DNA from: Quadrisphaera sp. RL12-1S
Lineage (GTDB): Bacteria > Actinomycetota > Actinomycetes > Actinomycetales > Quadrisphaeraceae
Direction of reading: 5' to 3'
Length of the DNA stretch: 64,000 nt
NCBI RefSeq assembly: GCF_014270065.1
Contig: NZ_JACNME010000005.1
Coordinates: 296,739-360,738 of the forward strand
Below, piece by piece: positions 15,282 to 22,962 of this stretch. How positions within the stretch are numbered: position 1 is the stretch's first letter; the number at the start of each line of letters is the position of its first letter. The notes under the pieces were generated by a model, which ran no database searches, was not told the DNA's origin, and saw nothing but the letters and a program-made list of their open reading frames with translations. The translations under genes and the position numbers were made by a program.

Positions 15282-16585
15282 TGAGTGGCCCGCCCGGTCG
15301 CCGAGCGCTCCTGTGCGCCATGCCCGCCGTCGGACACGTCGACCCGGTGCTCGTGGTCGCCAGAGAGCTGCTCCGCCGGGGGTGGGAGGTCGACGTGCTC
15401 ACCGGCGCCCGGTACGAGGGCCGGGTCACCGGCGCCGGCGCCGGCTTCGTGGCCCTGCCCCCCGAGGCCGACACCCTGGACGCCGTCGGCAGCTCCGACG
15501 ACCGCAAGCGCGGCCTGGACGCCCTCAACGCCGGGGTCGAGGAGGCCTTCGTCCGGCCCGCGCCTGCGGCGGCGCGCCGCATCGAGGAGCACCTGGACGC
15601 CCACCCGGTCGACCTCGTGCTCCACGACTCGACCTTCCTCGGCGTGCAGGGGCTCCTGGCCAGGCCGCGCGCGCAGCGCCCGCTCGTCGTCCTGCTCGGG
15701 ATCGGCCCGGTCGGGTTCTCCAGCCGCGACTGCCCGCCCTTCGGGCTGGGGATCGCCCCGTCACGACTCCCCGTCTGGGGAAGCGCTCGTGACGCCGTGC
15801 TGCGTGCCGTCGCGCCGCGGCTGCTCGCCCCGGTGCACCGCGCGCTCGACGACTTCCTCGCCTCCGTCGGCGCAGCGCCGCTGGGGTCGGCGTTCTTTAC
15901 CGACGTGGTCGTGCGCAGCGACCTCCTGGCTCAGGGCACCGTGCCGGAGTTCGAGTACCCGCGCTCCGACGCACCCCGCCACCTGCGCTTCTACGGCCCG
16001 ATGCAGGCGCCGCCACCGGCCGGGCTGCAGGCACCTGACTGGCTCGGAGAGCTCGGCGGCCGCCCGGTGGTCCACGTCACCCAGGGCACCGTCGCGAACA
16101 CCGACTTCAGCGAGCTCGTCGCGCCGGCCCTGGAGGCGCTCGCCGACGAGCCGGTGGACGTCGTGCTCACCGCCGGCGGCCGCTCAGTCTCCGACCTGCC
16201 CGCCCTCCCGTCGAACGCGCACGCGGCCGACTACCTCCCCTACGACGCGCTGCTGCCGCTCACCAACGCCTTCGTCACCAACGGCGGGTACGGCGGCCTG
16301 CACCAGGCGATGCGCCACGGGGTGCCGATCGTCATCGCCGGTGACTCCGAGGACAAGGTGGAGACCTCGGCCCGCGTGCGCTGGTCGGGGGCCGGCACCA
16401 GCCTGGGCACGGGCAGACCCACCGCCGCGCAGGTGGGGCGCGCCGTGAGGACCGTCCTGCGCGACGACCGGTACGCACTGGCCTCCCGGCGCATCGGTGG
16501 GCGGATCGCCGCCGCGCGCGGCGCCGCCGGCCTCGTCGACGACGTCGATGAACTGCTCACCGCGACGCCGGGAGCGCCGCTCTAG
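15275..16585 (+). CDS. Macrolide-type (MGT/UGT, GT1) glycosyltransferase
   Basis: 436-residue GT-B glycosyltransferase of the GT1 family that glycosylates small hydrophobic acceptors. The N-terminus MPAVGHVDPVLVVARELLRR is typical of MGT enzymes (the GHV/GHI motif lies in the acceptor domain). In the C-terminal donor domain VVHVTQGTVAN, AADYLPYDALLPLTNAFVTN and NGGYGGLHQAMRHGVPIVIAG correspond to the nucleotide-sugar signature, where GGxGG replaces the usual HGG(S/A)GT. Start ATG 15275 (a second ATG is at 15281). The gene is divergent from a membrane protein and TetR operon under one palindrome, an arrangement like inducible self-protection or xenobiotic inactivation. The real acceptor is unknown. 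Confidence 0.88.
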   Translation: MSMSGPPGRRALLCAMPAVGHVDPVLVVARELLRRGWEVDVLTGARYEGRVTGAGAGFVALPPEADTLDAVGSSDDRKRGLDALNAGVEEAFVRPAPAAARRIEEHLDAHPVDLVLHDSTFLGVQGLLARPRAQRPLVVLLGIGPVGFSSRDCPPFGLGIAPSRLPVWGSARDAVLRAVAPRLLAPVHRALDDFLASVGAAPLGSAFFTDVVVRSDLLAQGTVPEFEYPRSDAPRHLRFYGPMQAPPPAGLQAPDWLGELGGRPVVHVTQGTVANTDFSELVAPALEALADEPVDVVLTAGGRSVSDLPALPSNAHAADYLPYDALLPLTNAFVTNGGYGGLHQAMRHGVPIVIAGDSEDKVETSARVRWSGAGTSLGTGRPTAAQVGRAVRTVLRDDRYALASRRIGGRIAAARGAAGLVDDVDELLTATPGAPL

Positions 16586-16588
16586 GCT
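16583..16588 (+). promoter_or_regulatory. -10 hexamer (TAGGCT) for proC, leaderless
   Basis: TAGGCT lies seven bases before GTG 16596 and its first three bases are the stop codon of the glycosyltransferase gene. There is no Shine-Dalgarno sequence before the GTG. This fits the actinobacterial leaderless arrangement (TANNNT, 6-8 bases, start codon). Confidence 0.55.
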
Positions 16589-16595
16589 CGCCGCC

Positions 16596-17420
16596 GTGGC
16601 AGAGGCAGACGCACGGGCGGAGCAGGCAGCGGTGGACGTGGCGGTCCTGGGGACCGGGACGATGGGCGAGGCGGTGCTCGCCGCGGTGCTGGCCGGCGGT
16701 CAGCCCGCCGGGCGCACGCTCGCCACGGCGCGTCGCCCGGAGCGGGCGGCCGAGCTCACCGGGCGCCACGGGGTCCGCGTGGTCGGCGTGCGCGAGGCCG
16801 CCGCCGCCGACGTCGTCGTCCTCGGGGTGAAGCCGCAGCAGCTCGAGGCCGTGGCGGCCGAGGTGGCCGGGGCCGTGCGCGAGGGGGCGCTGCTGGTGTC
16901 GCTACTGGCCGGGGTCACCACCGCACGGCTGGCGTCGCTGTTCCCCGGGGCGAAGGTGGTGCGCACCGTGGTCAACACCCCGGCCCTGGTGGGCGCGGGC
17001 GTCACGGTGCTGGCCGCCGGTGCCGGTGCCGGCGAGGACGAGCTCGCCCGCACCGAGCAGCTGCTCGCCGCCACCGGCACCGTGCTGCGCCTGGCCGAGG
17101 GCCAGCTCGACGCCGCCACCGGCGTCTCGGGCTCGGGACCGGCGTTCGTCTTCGCGGTGGCTGACGCGCTCGCCGAGGGCGGCGTGGGCGCCGGGCTGCC
17201 CCGCGCCGTGGCGCTGCAGCTGGCCGCCGCCACCGTGCTCGGCGCCGGGCGGCTCATGGTGGAGACCGGCACGCACCCGGCGCTGCTGCGCGAGCAGGTC
17301 ACCTCCCCGGCCGGCACCACCGCCGCGGGCCTGCGCGAGCTCGACGCCCAGGGGATGAGGGCGGCGCTGGTGTCGGCGGTCATGGCCTCGGCCCGGCGGT
17401 CGGGCGAGCTGGCCGGCTGA
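16596..17420 (+). CDS. proC: Pyrroline-5-carboxylate reductase
   Basis: Last enzyme of proline synthesis: reduces 1-pyrroline-5-carboxylate to proline with NAD(P)H. 274 residues. The Rossmann motif VAVLGTGTMGEAVLAAVLAG is near residue 12, VVLGVKPQQLEAV and VVRTVVNTPALVGAGVTVL follow, and the family signature region is DAATGVSGSGPAFVFAVADAL with QVTSPAGTTAAGLRELD toward the C-terminus. In most ProC proteins the middle motif reads MPN; here it is VNTP, a modest change. GTG 16596 is chosen because it starts just before the fold, lies after the stop of the previous gene and has a -10 hexamer seven bases ahead. Confidence 0.93.
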   Translation: MAEADARAEQAAVDVAVLGTGTMGEAVLAAVLAGGQPAGRTLATARRPERAAELTGRHGVRVVGVREAAAADVVVLGVKPQQLEAVAAEVAGAVREGALLVSLLAGVTTARLASLFPGAKVVRTVVNTPALVGAGVTVLAAGAGAGEDELARTEQLLAATGTVLRLAEGQLDAATGVSGSGPAFVFAVADALAEGGVGAGLPRAVALQLAAATVLGAGRLMVETGTHPALLREQVTSPAGTTAAGLRELDAQGMRAALVSAVMASARRSGELAG

Positions 17421-17484
17421 CCGTCGTCCTGCCCTCCTGGCCTCCTGACCGCTGCGAGCGGTGGAGGTGGGGCAGAGTGGGCTC

Positions 17485-18417
17485 GTGACGACTGCTGGGG
17501 GGCCGCCGCGCATCGGACTGGTGCTCCACCCGACCCGGGACGTCTTCTCCGTCTCCGAGCAGGTGGTGCGCTGGGCCGGAGAGCAGGGGGCCGAGGTGGT
17601 GGTGGCCACCGGGGACGGCGGCCGCGTCGCCGGCCCGGTGCGGGAGGTGCCGCTGGAGCACCTCGCGGCCGGCTGCCACGCCCTGGTCAGCCTCGGCGGC
17701 GACGGCACGATGCTCGGGGCGCTGCGCGCCTCCGCCGGGACGGGCGTCCCCGTGCTGGGGGTGAACCTGGGCCGGGTCGGCGTGCTGGTGGAGGTGGAGC
17801 CGTCCGAGGTGGCCCCGGCGCTGCAGCGCGTCGTCGAGGGCCGCTACTCCGTGGAGGCCCGGCCCGCGCTGCGCGTCACGGGGGTGGAGCTGGAGGACGG
17901 CGCCACCTCGGCCGTCGCGTTCAACGACGTGGCGCTGTCGCGCTGCCCGGGTGACGGGATCGCGTCGGCGGCGCTGAGCATCGACGGGCAGGGCTACGGG
18001 GTGTACCGCTGCGACGCGGTCATCGTGGCCACGCCCATGGGCTCGACCGCGTACAGCTACGCCGCGGGCGGTCCGGTGGTCTCCCCGACGCTGTCGGCGA
18101 TGGTCGTGGCCCCGGCGTCCCCGTGGTCGGGCATCTCCCGGCCGGTGGTCCTCTCCCCCGAGGACCACCTCGCGCTGGAGCTGCTGCCCGACAGCGGCGT
18201 GCTGGCCCTGGAGGTGGACGGCCGGGTGCTGGCGCCGCTCGCACCGGGCGCGCGCATCGAGGTGGTGGAGGAGCGCGACGCCGGCCACGTGGTCAGGCTC
18301 GACAGGGCCCGCCACGACCGGCGCTCCCGGGTGAAGCTCAGCCTGCTCGACCTGCCGCTGCTCCCGGAGGAGCTGCGCGAGCTGCTCCCCCGGGAGCTCG
18401 GCCAGACCCCCGACTGA
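17485..18417 (+). CDS. nadK: NAD kinase family protein
   Basis: ATP- or polyphosphate-dependent NAD kinase, 310 residues from GTG 17485. The hallmark GGDGTMLGALRASAG lies near residue 73, followed by VLGVNLGRVGVL, AFNDVALSR and VIVATPMGSTAYSYAAGGP (most enzymes have TPTGSTAY), and the C-terminal RPVVLSPEDHLALEL. The catalytic Asp of GGDGT is present. Actinobacteria often have a main nadK next to recN. This copy lies between proC and a deazaflavin-dependent reductase, so it may be a second NAD kinase. Convergent with the next gene, 14 bases between stops. Confidence 0.88.
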   Translation: MTTAGGPPRIGLVLHPTRDVFSVSEQVVRWAGEQGAEVVVATGDGGRVAGPVREVPLEHLAAGCHALVSLGGDGTMLGALRASAGTGVPVLGVNLGRVGVLVEVEPSEVAPALQRVVEGRYSVEARPALRVTGVELEDGATSAVAFNDVALSRCPGDGIASAALSIDGQGYGVYRCDAVIVATPMGSTAYSYAAGGPVVSPTLSAMVVAPASPWSGISRPVVLSPEDHLALELLPDSGVLALEVDGRVLAPLAPGARIEVVEERDAGHVVRLDRARHDRRSRVKLSLLDLPLLPEELRELLPRELGQTPD

Positions 18418-18431
18418 GGCTCCGGCCCCGT

Positions 18432-18872
18432 TCAGGACTCGCGGGGCTCCATGACCACGACGGGGATCAGCCGGTCGGTCTTGGTCTGGTACTCGGCGTA
18501 GTCGGGCCAGACGGCCACGGCGCGCTCCCACCACTGCTCGCGCTCCTCGCCGTGCACCTCGCGGGCGGTGTAGTCGGCCTTGTGCGGGCCGTCCTGCACC
18601 TCGACGTGGGGCTCGGCGAGCAGGTTCCGGTACCAGACCGGGTGCGTGGGGGCGCCGCCCTTGGACGCCACCGCCGCGTACGACCCCTCGTACTCCACCC
18701 GCATGAGCGGCGTCTTGCGCAGCTTGCCGCTCTTCGCGCCGCGGTTGGTGACGATCATCACCGGCACCCCGCGCAGCGTGGTGCCCTCGGTGCCACCGGA
18801 GGACTCGTACTGCTCGACCTGGTCGCGGACCCACTGCTCGGGGCTGGGCTCGTACTCACCGCTGAGAGGCAT
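18432..18872 (-). CDS. Nitroreductase/deazaflavin (F420)-dependent oxidoreductase, DDN family
   Basis: 146-residue split-beta-barrel protein of the DDN (deazaflavin-dependent nitroreductase) family, which uses reduced F420 to reduce quinones or other substrates. Characteristic segments are [40 protein letters not shown] and [11 protein letters not shown]. The ATG at 18872 begins [15 protein letters not shown], typical of the family's amphipathic N-terminus. No F420 biosynthesis gene is in the window. The region upstream of the start carries the inverted repeats at 18924-18989. Confidence 0.9.
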   Translation of the reverse strand: MPLSGEYEPSPEQWVRDQVEQYESSGGTEGTTLRGVPVMIVTNRGAKSGKLRKTPLMRVEYEGSYAAVASKGGAPTHPVWYRNLLAEPHVEVQDGPHKADYTAREVHGEEREQWWERAVAVWPDYAEYQTKTDRLIPVVVMEPRES

Positions 18873-18923
18873 GGCCCCAGCCTCCGCCACGCCCCGCACC
18901 GACCACCACCCGACCCCCTGCAC

Positions 18924-18989
18924 GCCGGCACTCTCCCGCGCGAGTGCCGGCGCGCAGGCCCTCAGACCGGCACTGGAGCGGGAGAGTGC
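18924..18989. repeat. Competing inverted repeats in a 200-bp gap
   Basis: Two mutually exclusive perfect pairings share one segment. GCCGGCACT (18924-18932) pairs with AGTGCCGGC (18943-18951), loop 10. GCACTCTCCCGC (18928-18939) pairs with GCGGGAGAGTGC (18978-18989). The gap 18873-19074 lies between the divergent starts of the DDN protein gene and ogt and holds no other gene. It could be a REP-like element or a switchable leader or attenuator structure; the sequence does not decide. Confidence 0.75.
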
Positions 18990-19074
18990 AGACGGGGGCG
19001 GCGGTGGGGACCGTCGTCCACAGGTCGCGGGCCGGTCCGAGCGGGCGGGGGCGTCCGGCGGGCAGGGTGGGCGC

Positions 19075-19677
19075 ATGGCCCTGACCCCGGCGCGACCGCT
19101 GCGCCACGCCCGCACGGACTCACCCCTCGGACCGCTGGTGGTGGTCGTCGACGACGACGGCGCGCTCGCCGGCCTCTACTACGCCGACGGGCACACGCCC
19201 GCCCCGCGACCGGCCGCCCTCGGCGGCTGCGCCGCCCCCGACGACCCGCAGGTTGCCGCGGTCACCTCCGCCGTCCTCGCCTACCTGCGGGGCGAGTCCG
19301 ACGTGCTGGAGGTGCCGCTGACCTCGGCCGCGGTGCCCGGCGCCACGGAGCTGCAGCGCGCGGTGTGGGCGCAGATCGCGGCCATCCCCCGAGGTGAGAC
19401 CCGCACCTACGGCGAGGTGGCTGCGGCCATCGGGAAGCCGACGGCGGTGCGGGCCGTGGGCCAGGCCGTCGGGCGCAACCCGCACTCCCTCGTGGTCCCG
19501 TGCCACCGCGTGGTCGGCTCCGGCGGGAAGATCACCGGTTACGCCGGCGGGGTGGAGGTCAAGCGCCGCCTGCTCGAGCTGGAGGGCGTGACGCTCGGCA
19601 CCGCCGGCGCCACCGGAACCCCGGTCAGCGACGCACCGGAGGCGCCGGCTCCAGGTGCACCGCCTTCAGCGCCGTGA
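19075..19677 (+). CDS. ogt: Methylated-DNA-protein-cysteine methyltransferase
   Basis: O6-alkylguanine DNA alkyltransferase, 200 residues, a suicide repair protein. The active site [20 protein letters not shown] near residues 141-160 contains the acceptor Cys, [11 protein letters not shown] precedes it, and [12 protein letters not shown] is the helix-turn-helix region. A Pro/Ala-rich tail of about 20 residues follows the fold and is encoded by the 53 bases that overlap, in antisense, the 3' end of the aldehyde dehydrogenase gene. ATG 19075 is used; longer upstream frames lie in the repeat-containing gap. Confidence 0.93.
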   Translation: MALTPARPLRHARTDSPLGPLVVVVDDDGALAGLYYADGHTPAPRPAALGGCAAPDDPQVAAVTSAVLAYLRGESDVLEVPLTSAAVPGATELQRAVWAQIAAIPRGETRTYGEVAAAIGKPTAVRAVGQAVGRNPHSLVVPCHRVVGSGGKITGYAGGVEVKRRLLELEGVTLGTAGATGTPVSDAPEAPAPGAPPSAP

Positions 19678-21124
19678 GCTCGCCCAGCAGGTCCGGTCCG
19701 TAGCCCCGGCCGCGCCCGGAGGAGCGGCGCGGGTCCGCGGACCCACCGGGAGCCCCGCCCCAGACGGCGTTGACCTTGACCGTGCCGACCTCCAGCTCGT
19801 CCGCGGCCTGCAGCGCGTGGGCGGTGTCGGGTGTCAGCACCGTGGCGGCCAGGCCGTAGGCGCCGGAGCCGGCCAGGCGCAGGCCCTCCTCCCAGGAGCC
19901 CACCACGCGCACCGCGGCGACGGGCCCGAAGGTCTCCTCGGTCATGACGTCCATGTCGTCGGTGCACCCGACCAGCACGGTCGGCGGGTACCAGGCGCCG
20001 GGCCGGTCCAGCCGCCCACCGCCGGCCAGCGCCTGAGCGCCGGCTGCCAGCGCGGCCTCGACGTGGGCGGACACGACGGCGAGCTGCCGCTCGTCGACCA
20101 GCGGGCCGAGCTGGCTGTCCGGGTCGGCCGGGTCGGCGACGACGAGGCCGCGGGCGAGCTCCACCAGCTCGGCGAGCACGGCGTCGGCGACGTCGGCGTG
20201 CAGGTAGACGCGCTCCACGGAGGTGCACAGCTGACCGCTGTTGGTGAAGGCACCGGCCGCGACCTGGGCGGCGGCCCAGGCCGGGTCGACCCCGGCGTCG
20301 ACGAGGAGCGGGTCCTTCCCGCCGTTCTCCAGCAGCGCGATCGCGCCGCGGGCGCCGGCGACGGCACCGATGCGGCGTCCGGTGGCGGTGGAGCCGACCT
20401 GCGCCACGACGTCCACGCGGTCGTCGGCGACGAGCGCCTCGCCCACCTCCCCGTCGCCGGTGACCACCTGCAGCACGCCCGGGGGCAGCGCAGCGGCGAT
20501 GAGCGCGGCCATCGCCGCTCCCGGCGCGCTGGAGCGCTGCGACGGCTTGTGCACCACCGTGTTGCCCGCCACGAGCGCCGCGGCGAGCAGGCCGGCGGCT
20601 GCGGGGAACGGGTCGTTCCAGGGCGTGATGACGGCGACGGTGCCGCGCGGTTCGCGGCGGACCACGTCGATGGCGCCCGACGAGCCCGCCAGCGACCTGC
20701 CGGCGTCGAGCACGCCCGTGGTGGCCGCCTCCTCGAGCAGCTCCGCGGCCACCGCGGCGGACCCGCGGGCCTGGCCGACGAGGCGACCGGTGGTGGCGAC
20801 GAGCAGGTCGCCGAGGACGTCGGCGTGGTCCCGCACGGACGCGGCGGCGGCCCGCAGGGCGGCGGCGCGCTCGCCGGGCGCGGTCGTCCGCCAGCCGCGG
20901 CGGGCGGCGCGGGCACCCGCGAGCGCGGCCTCGACCTGCTCCGGTGAGGCGCAGCGGACCTCTCCGGCGGGCTGACCGGTGGTCGGGTCCACCAGGGGCA
21001 GGGACCGGCCCGCGGCGTCGACCGGAGCGCCGTCCAGCCAGCAGCCCGTGGTCAGCGCGGGCACGTGCAGGGGGCTGGTGGGCTCGGGGGACCCGGTGGG
21101 CTCGAGGGCCTCGGTCAGCGTCAC
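19625..21124 (-). CDS. Aldehyde dehydrogenase
   Basis: NAD(P)-dependent aldehyde dehydrogenase, 499 residues. The oxyanion Asn is in VITPWNDPFP, cofactor binding in VGSTATGRRIG, the general-base Glu in LLENGGKDPLLV and the nucleophile Cys in FTNSGQLCTSVERVYL. EETFGPVAAVRVV and GLAATVLTP follow as expected. The C-terminus is slightly unusual (GSADPRRSSGRGRGYGPDLL). It ends inside the 3' end of ogt (53-bp convergent overlap) and is divergent from the carbamoyltransferase gene. Substrate not predictable. Confidence 0.9.
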   Translation of the reverse strand: MTLTEALEPTGSPEPTSPLHVPALTTGCWLDGAPVDAAGRSLPLVDPTTGQPAGEVRCASPEQVEAALAGARAARRGWRTTAPGERAAALRAAAASVRDHADVLGDLLVATTGRLVGQARGSAAVAAELLEEAATTGVLDAGRSLAGSSGAIDVVRREPRGTVAVITPWNDPFPAAAGLLAAALVAGNTVVHKPSQRSSAPGAAMAALIAAALPPGVLQVVTGDGEVGEALVADDRVDVVAQVGSTATGRRIGAVAGARGAIALLENGGKDPLLVDAGVDPAWAAAQVAAGAFTNSGQLCTSVERVYLHADVADAVLAELVELARGLVVADPADPDSQLGPLVDERQLAVVSAHVEAALAAGAQALAGGGRLDRPGAWYPPTVLVGCTDDMDVMTEETFGPVAAVRVVGSWEEGLRLAGSGAYGLAATVLTPDTAHALQAADELEVGTVKVNAVWGGAPGGSADPRRSSGRGRGYGPDLLGELTALKAVHLEPAPPVRR

Positions 21125-21191
21125 CCGGCCTGTCTACCGGCTGGTCGGCGTCCTCGCCCCGCGAGCAGGAGGCGGACGCCGGTCGCACACG

Positions 21192-21239
21192 TGATCGACC
21201 GCTGATCGACTTTCGGGGTGTCCGCGTCTGCCCTAGACA
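21192..21239 (+). promoter_or_regulatory. Control region of the heptose glycan operon: direct repeats and leaderless -10
   Basis: TGATCGAC occurs twice (21192-21199 and 21203-21210), an 11-bp period of one helical turn, as expected for tandem protein binding. TAGACA (21234-21239) stands seven bases before ATG 21247 with no ribosome binding site between, so leaderless transcription is likely. No convincing -35 is seen, which would fit a promoter needing an activator at the direct repeat. This is the only gap upstream of the eight-gene run. Confidence 0.5.
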
Positions 21240-21246
21240 CCTTCCC

Positions 21247-22962
21247 ATGAAGGTCTTGGGCGTCAACGCGGTCTTCCACGACTCCTCCGCCGCGCTCGTG
21301 GTGGACGGCGTCGTGGTGGCCGCCGCCGAGGAGGAGCGCTTCTCCCGGCGCAAGCACGGCAAGCGCCCCGTCCCGTTCTCGGCGTGGGAGCTGCCCGAGC
21401 TGGCGATGCGCTGGTGCCTGGACCACGCGGGCCTCGCGGTGGGAGACCTCGACGCCGTCGCCTACGGCTACGACCCGTCGATGGCGCTGTCGGAGGCCGA
21501 GGGCCACGAGCGCGGCCTGCGCGACCCGTGGGACCACCTGCGCACCACGTACGCCTCCCGCGCCGCCGGGTTCCTCGCCACCGCGCTGCCGGGGCTGGAC
21601 AAGGAGAAGGTGGTCTTCGTCCCCCACCACGTCGCGCACGCGGCGAGCTCGGGCCTGCCCGGACCGTCCACCACCGGCAGCGTCCTCGTGCTGGACGGCC
21701 GCGGCGAGCGCGGGAGCCACCTGTCGGGCCGCTACGTCGGCGGGAAGCTCGAGGTGCTGGCCACCACCGAGCTGCCGCACTCCCTGGGCCTGGTCTACGA
21801 GTCGCTGACCGACCACCTGGGCTTCCTGCGGTCCTCGGACGAGTTCAAGGTGATGGCGATGGCCTCCTACGGCACGCCGCGCCACCTCGAGGCGCTGCGC
21901 GAGCACGTCCACGCCACCGGCGACGGACGGTTCGTGGCCACCGAGCCCGACTGGAGCCGCTTCGCCCCGCGCCGCACCCCCGCCGAGGCCGCCGCCACCA
22001 GCGCCGAGGCCCTGCCTCCCGAGCACGCCGACCTCGCCGCGTCCGTGCAGGCCCTCACCGAGGAGATCCTCGTCGACCTCGCCACCTGGCTGCACGCCCA
22101 GACCGGCGACACCCTGCTGACCATGGCCGGCGGCACCGCGCTGAACTGCGTCGCCAACACGGAGGTCTGGCAGCGCACCCCGTTCGAGCGCGTGTGGGTG
22201 CAGCCGGCCGCCGGAGACTCCGGCACGGCCCTGGGCGCCGCGCTGCAGGTCGCCGCCGACCACGGCGACGCGATCCGCCCCATGGGCACCGCGGCGCTGG
22301 GCCGGGAGTGGACCGACGAGCAGCTGGCCGACTGGCTGCGCAGCGCCAAGGTGCCCTTCACCACCCCCGGCAGCCGCGAGGCGCTCGCCGAGGAGGTGGC
22401 CGACGTGCTCGCCGCCGACGGCGTGGTCGCCTGGTTCGACGGGCGCAGCGAGTTCGGGCCGCGCGCCCTGGGCCGCCGCTCCCTCATCGCCCACCCCGGC
22501 CACGCGCACAACGTGGAGCGCATGAACGACGTCAAGGGCCGCGAGCAGTTCCGCCCCATCGCCCCGATGGTGCTGGCCGAGCGCGCGACCGAGGTCTTCG
22601 AGAACGGCCCCTTCCCCAGCCCGTACATGCTCTTCGTGCACGACGTGAAGGACGGGTGGCGCGAGAGGATCCCCGCTGTGACACACGTCGACGGCACCGC
22701 CCGCATCCAGACCGTCAGCGACGGCACAGCCGGGGTGCCTGGAGAGGTCGACGAGAGCGCGAACCCCGGCGTCCACGCCCTCATCAGCGCCTTCGAGCGG
22801 CGCACCGGTCTGCCCGTCGTGGTGAACACCAGCCTCAACACCGCTGGACGCCCCATGGTCGACGACCCCCGCGACGCCCTCGAGCTGTTCGGGTCCGCCC
22901 CCGTCGACGTGCTGGTCCTCGGGCCGCACCTCGTGCGCCGGCAGTCGCTGTTCGCCTCGTGA
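21247..22962 (+). CDS. O-carbamoyltransferase (NodU/CmcH/TobZ family)
   Basis: 571-residue carbamoyltransferase that uses carbamoyl phosphate and ATP to put a carbamoyl group on a hydroxyl, often of a sugar. The N-terminal Kae1-like domain shows LGVNAVFHDSSAALVVDG, EEERFSRRKHGKR and the metal-binding VPHHVAHAASS. The C-terminal YrdC-like part carries WFDGRSEFGPRALGRRSLIA, REQFRPIAPMVLAE and LPVVVNTSLNT, all diagnostic. The stop overlaps the next start (GTGA, 22959-22962). As first gene of a heptose/glycosyltransferase operon it probably carbamoylates a sugar of the glycan, as in nodulation factors and tobramycin. The acceptor is inferred. Confidence 0.92.
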   Translation: MKVLGVNAVFHDSSAALVVDGVVVAAAEEERFSRRKHGKRPVPFSAWELPELAMRWCLDHAGLAVGDLDAVAYGYDPSMALSEAEGHERGLRDPWDHLRTTYASRAAGFLATALPGLDKEKVVFVPHHVAHAASSGLPGPSTTGSVLVLDGRGERGSHLSGRYVGGKLEVLATTELPHSLGLVYESLTDHLGFLRSSDEFKVMAMASYGTPRHLEALREHVHATGDGRFVATEPDWSRFAPRRTPAEAAATSAEALPPEHADLAASVQALTEEILVDLATWLHAQTGDTLLTMAGGTALNCVANTEVWQRTPFERVWVQPAAGDSGTALGAALQVAADHGDAIRPMGTAALGREWTDEQLADWLRSAKVPFTTPGSREALAEEVADVLAADGVVAWFDGRSEFGPRALGRRSLIAHPGHAHNVERMNDVKGREQFRPIAPMVLAERATEVFENGPFPSPYMLFVHDVKDGWRERIPAVTHVDGTARIQTVSDGTAGVPGEVDESANPGVHALISAFERRTGLPVVVNTSLNTAGRPMVDDPRDALELFGSAPVDVLVLGPHLVRRQSLFAS

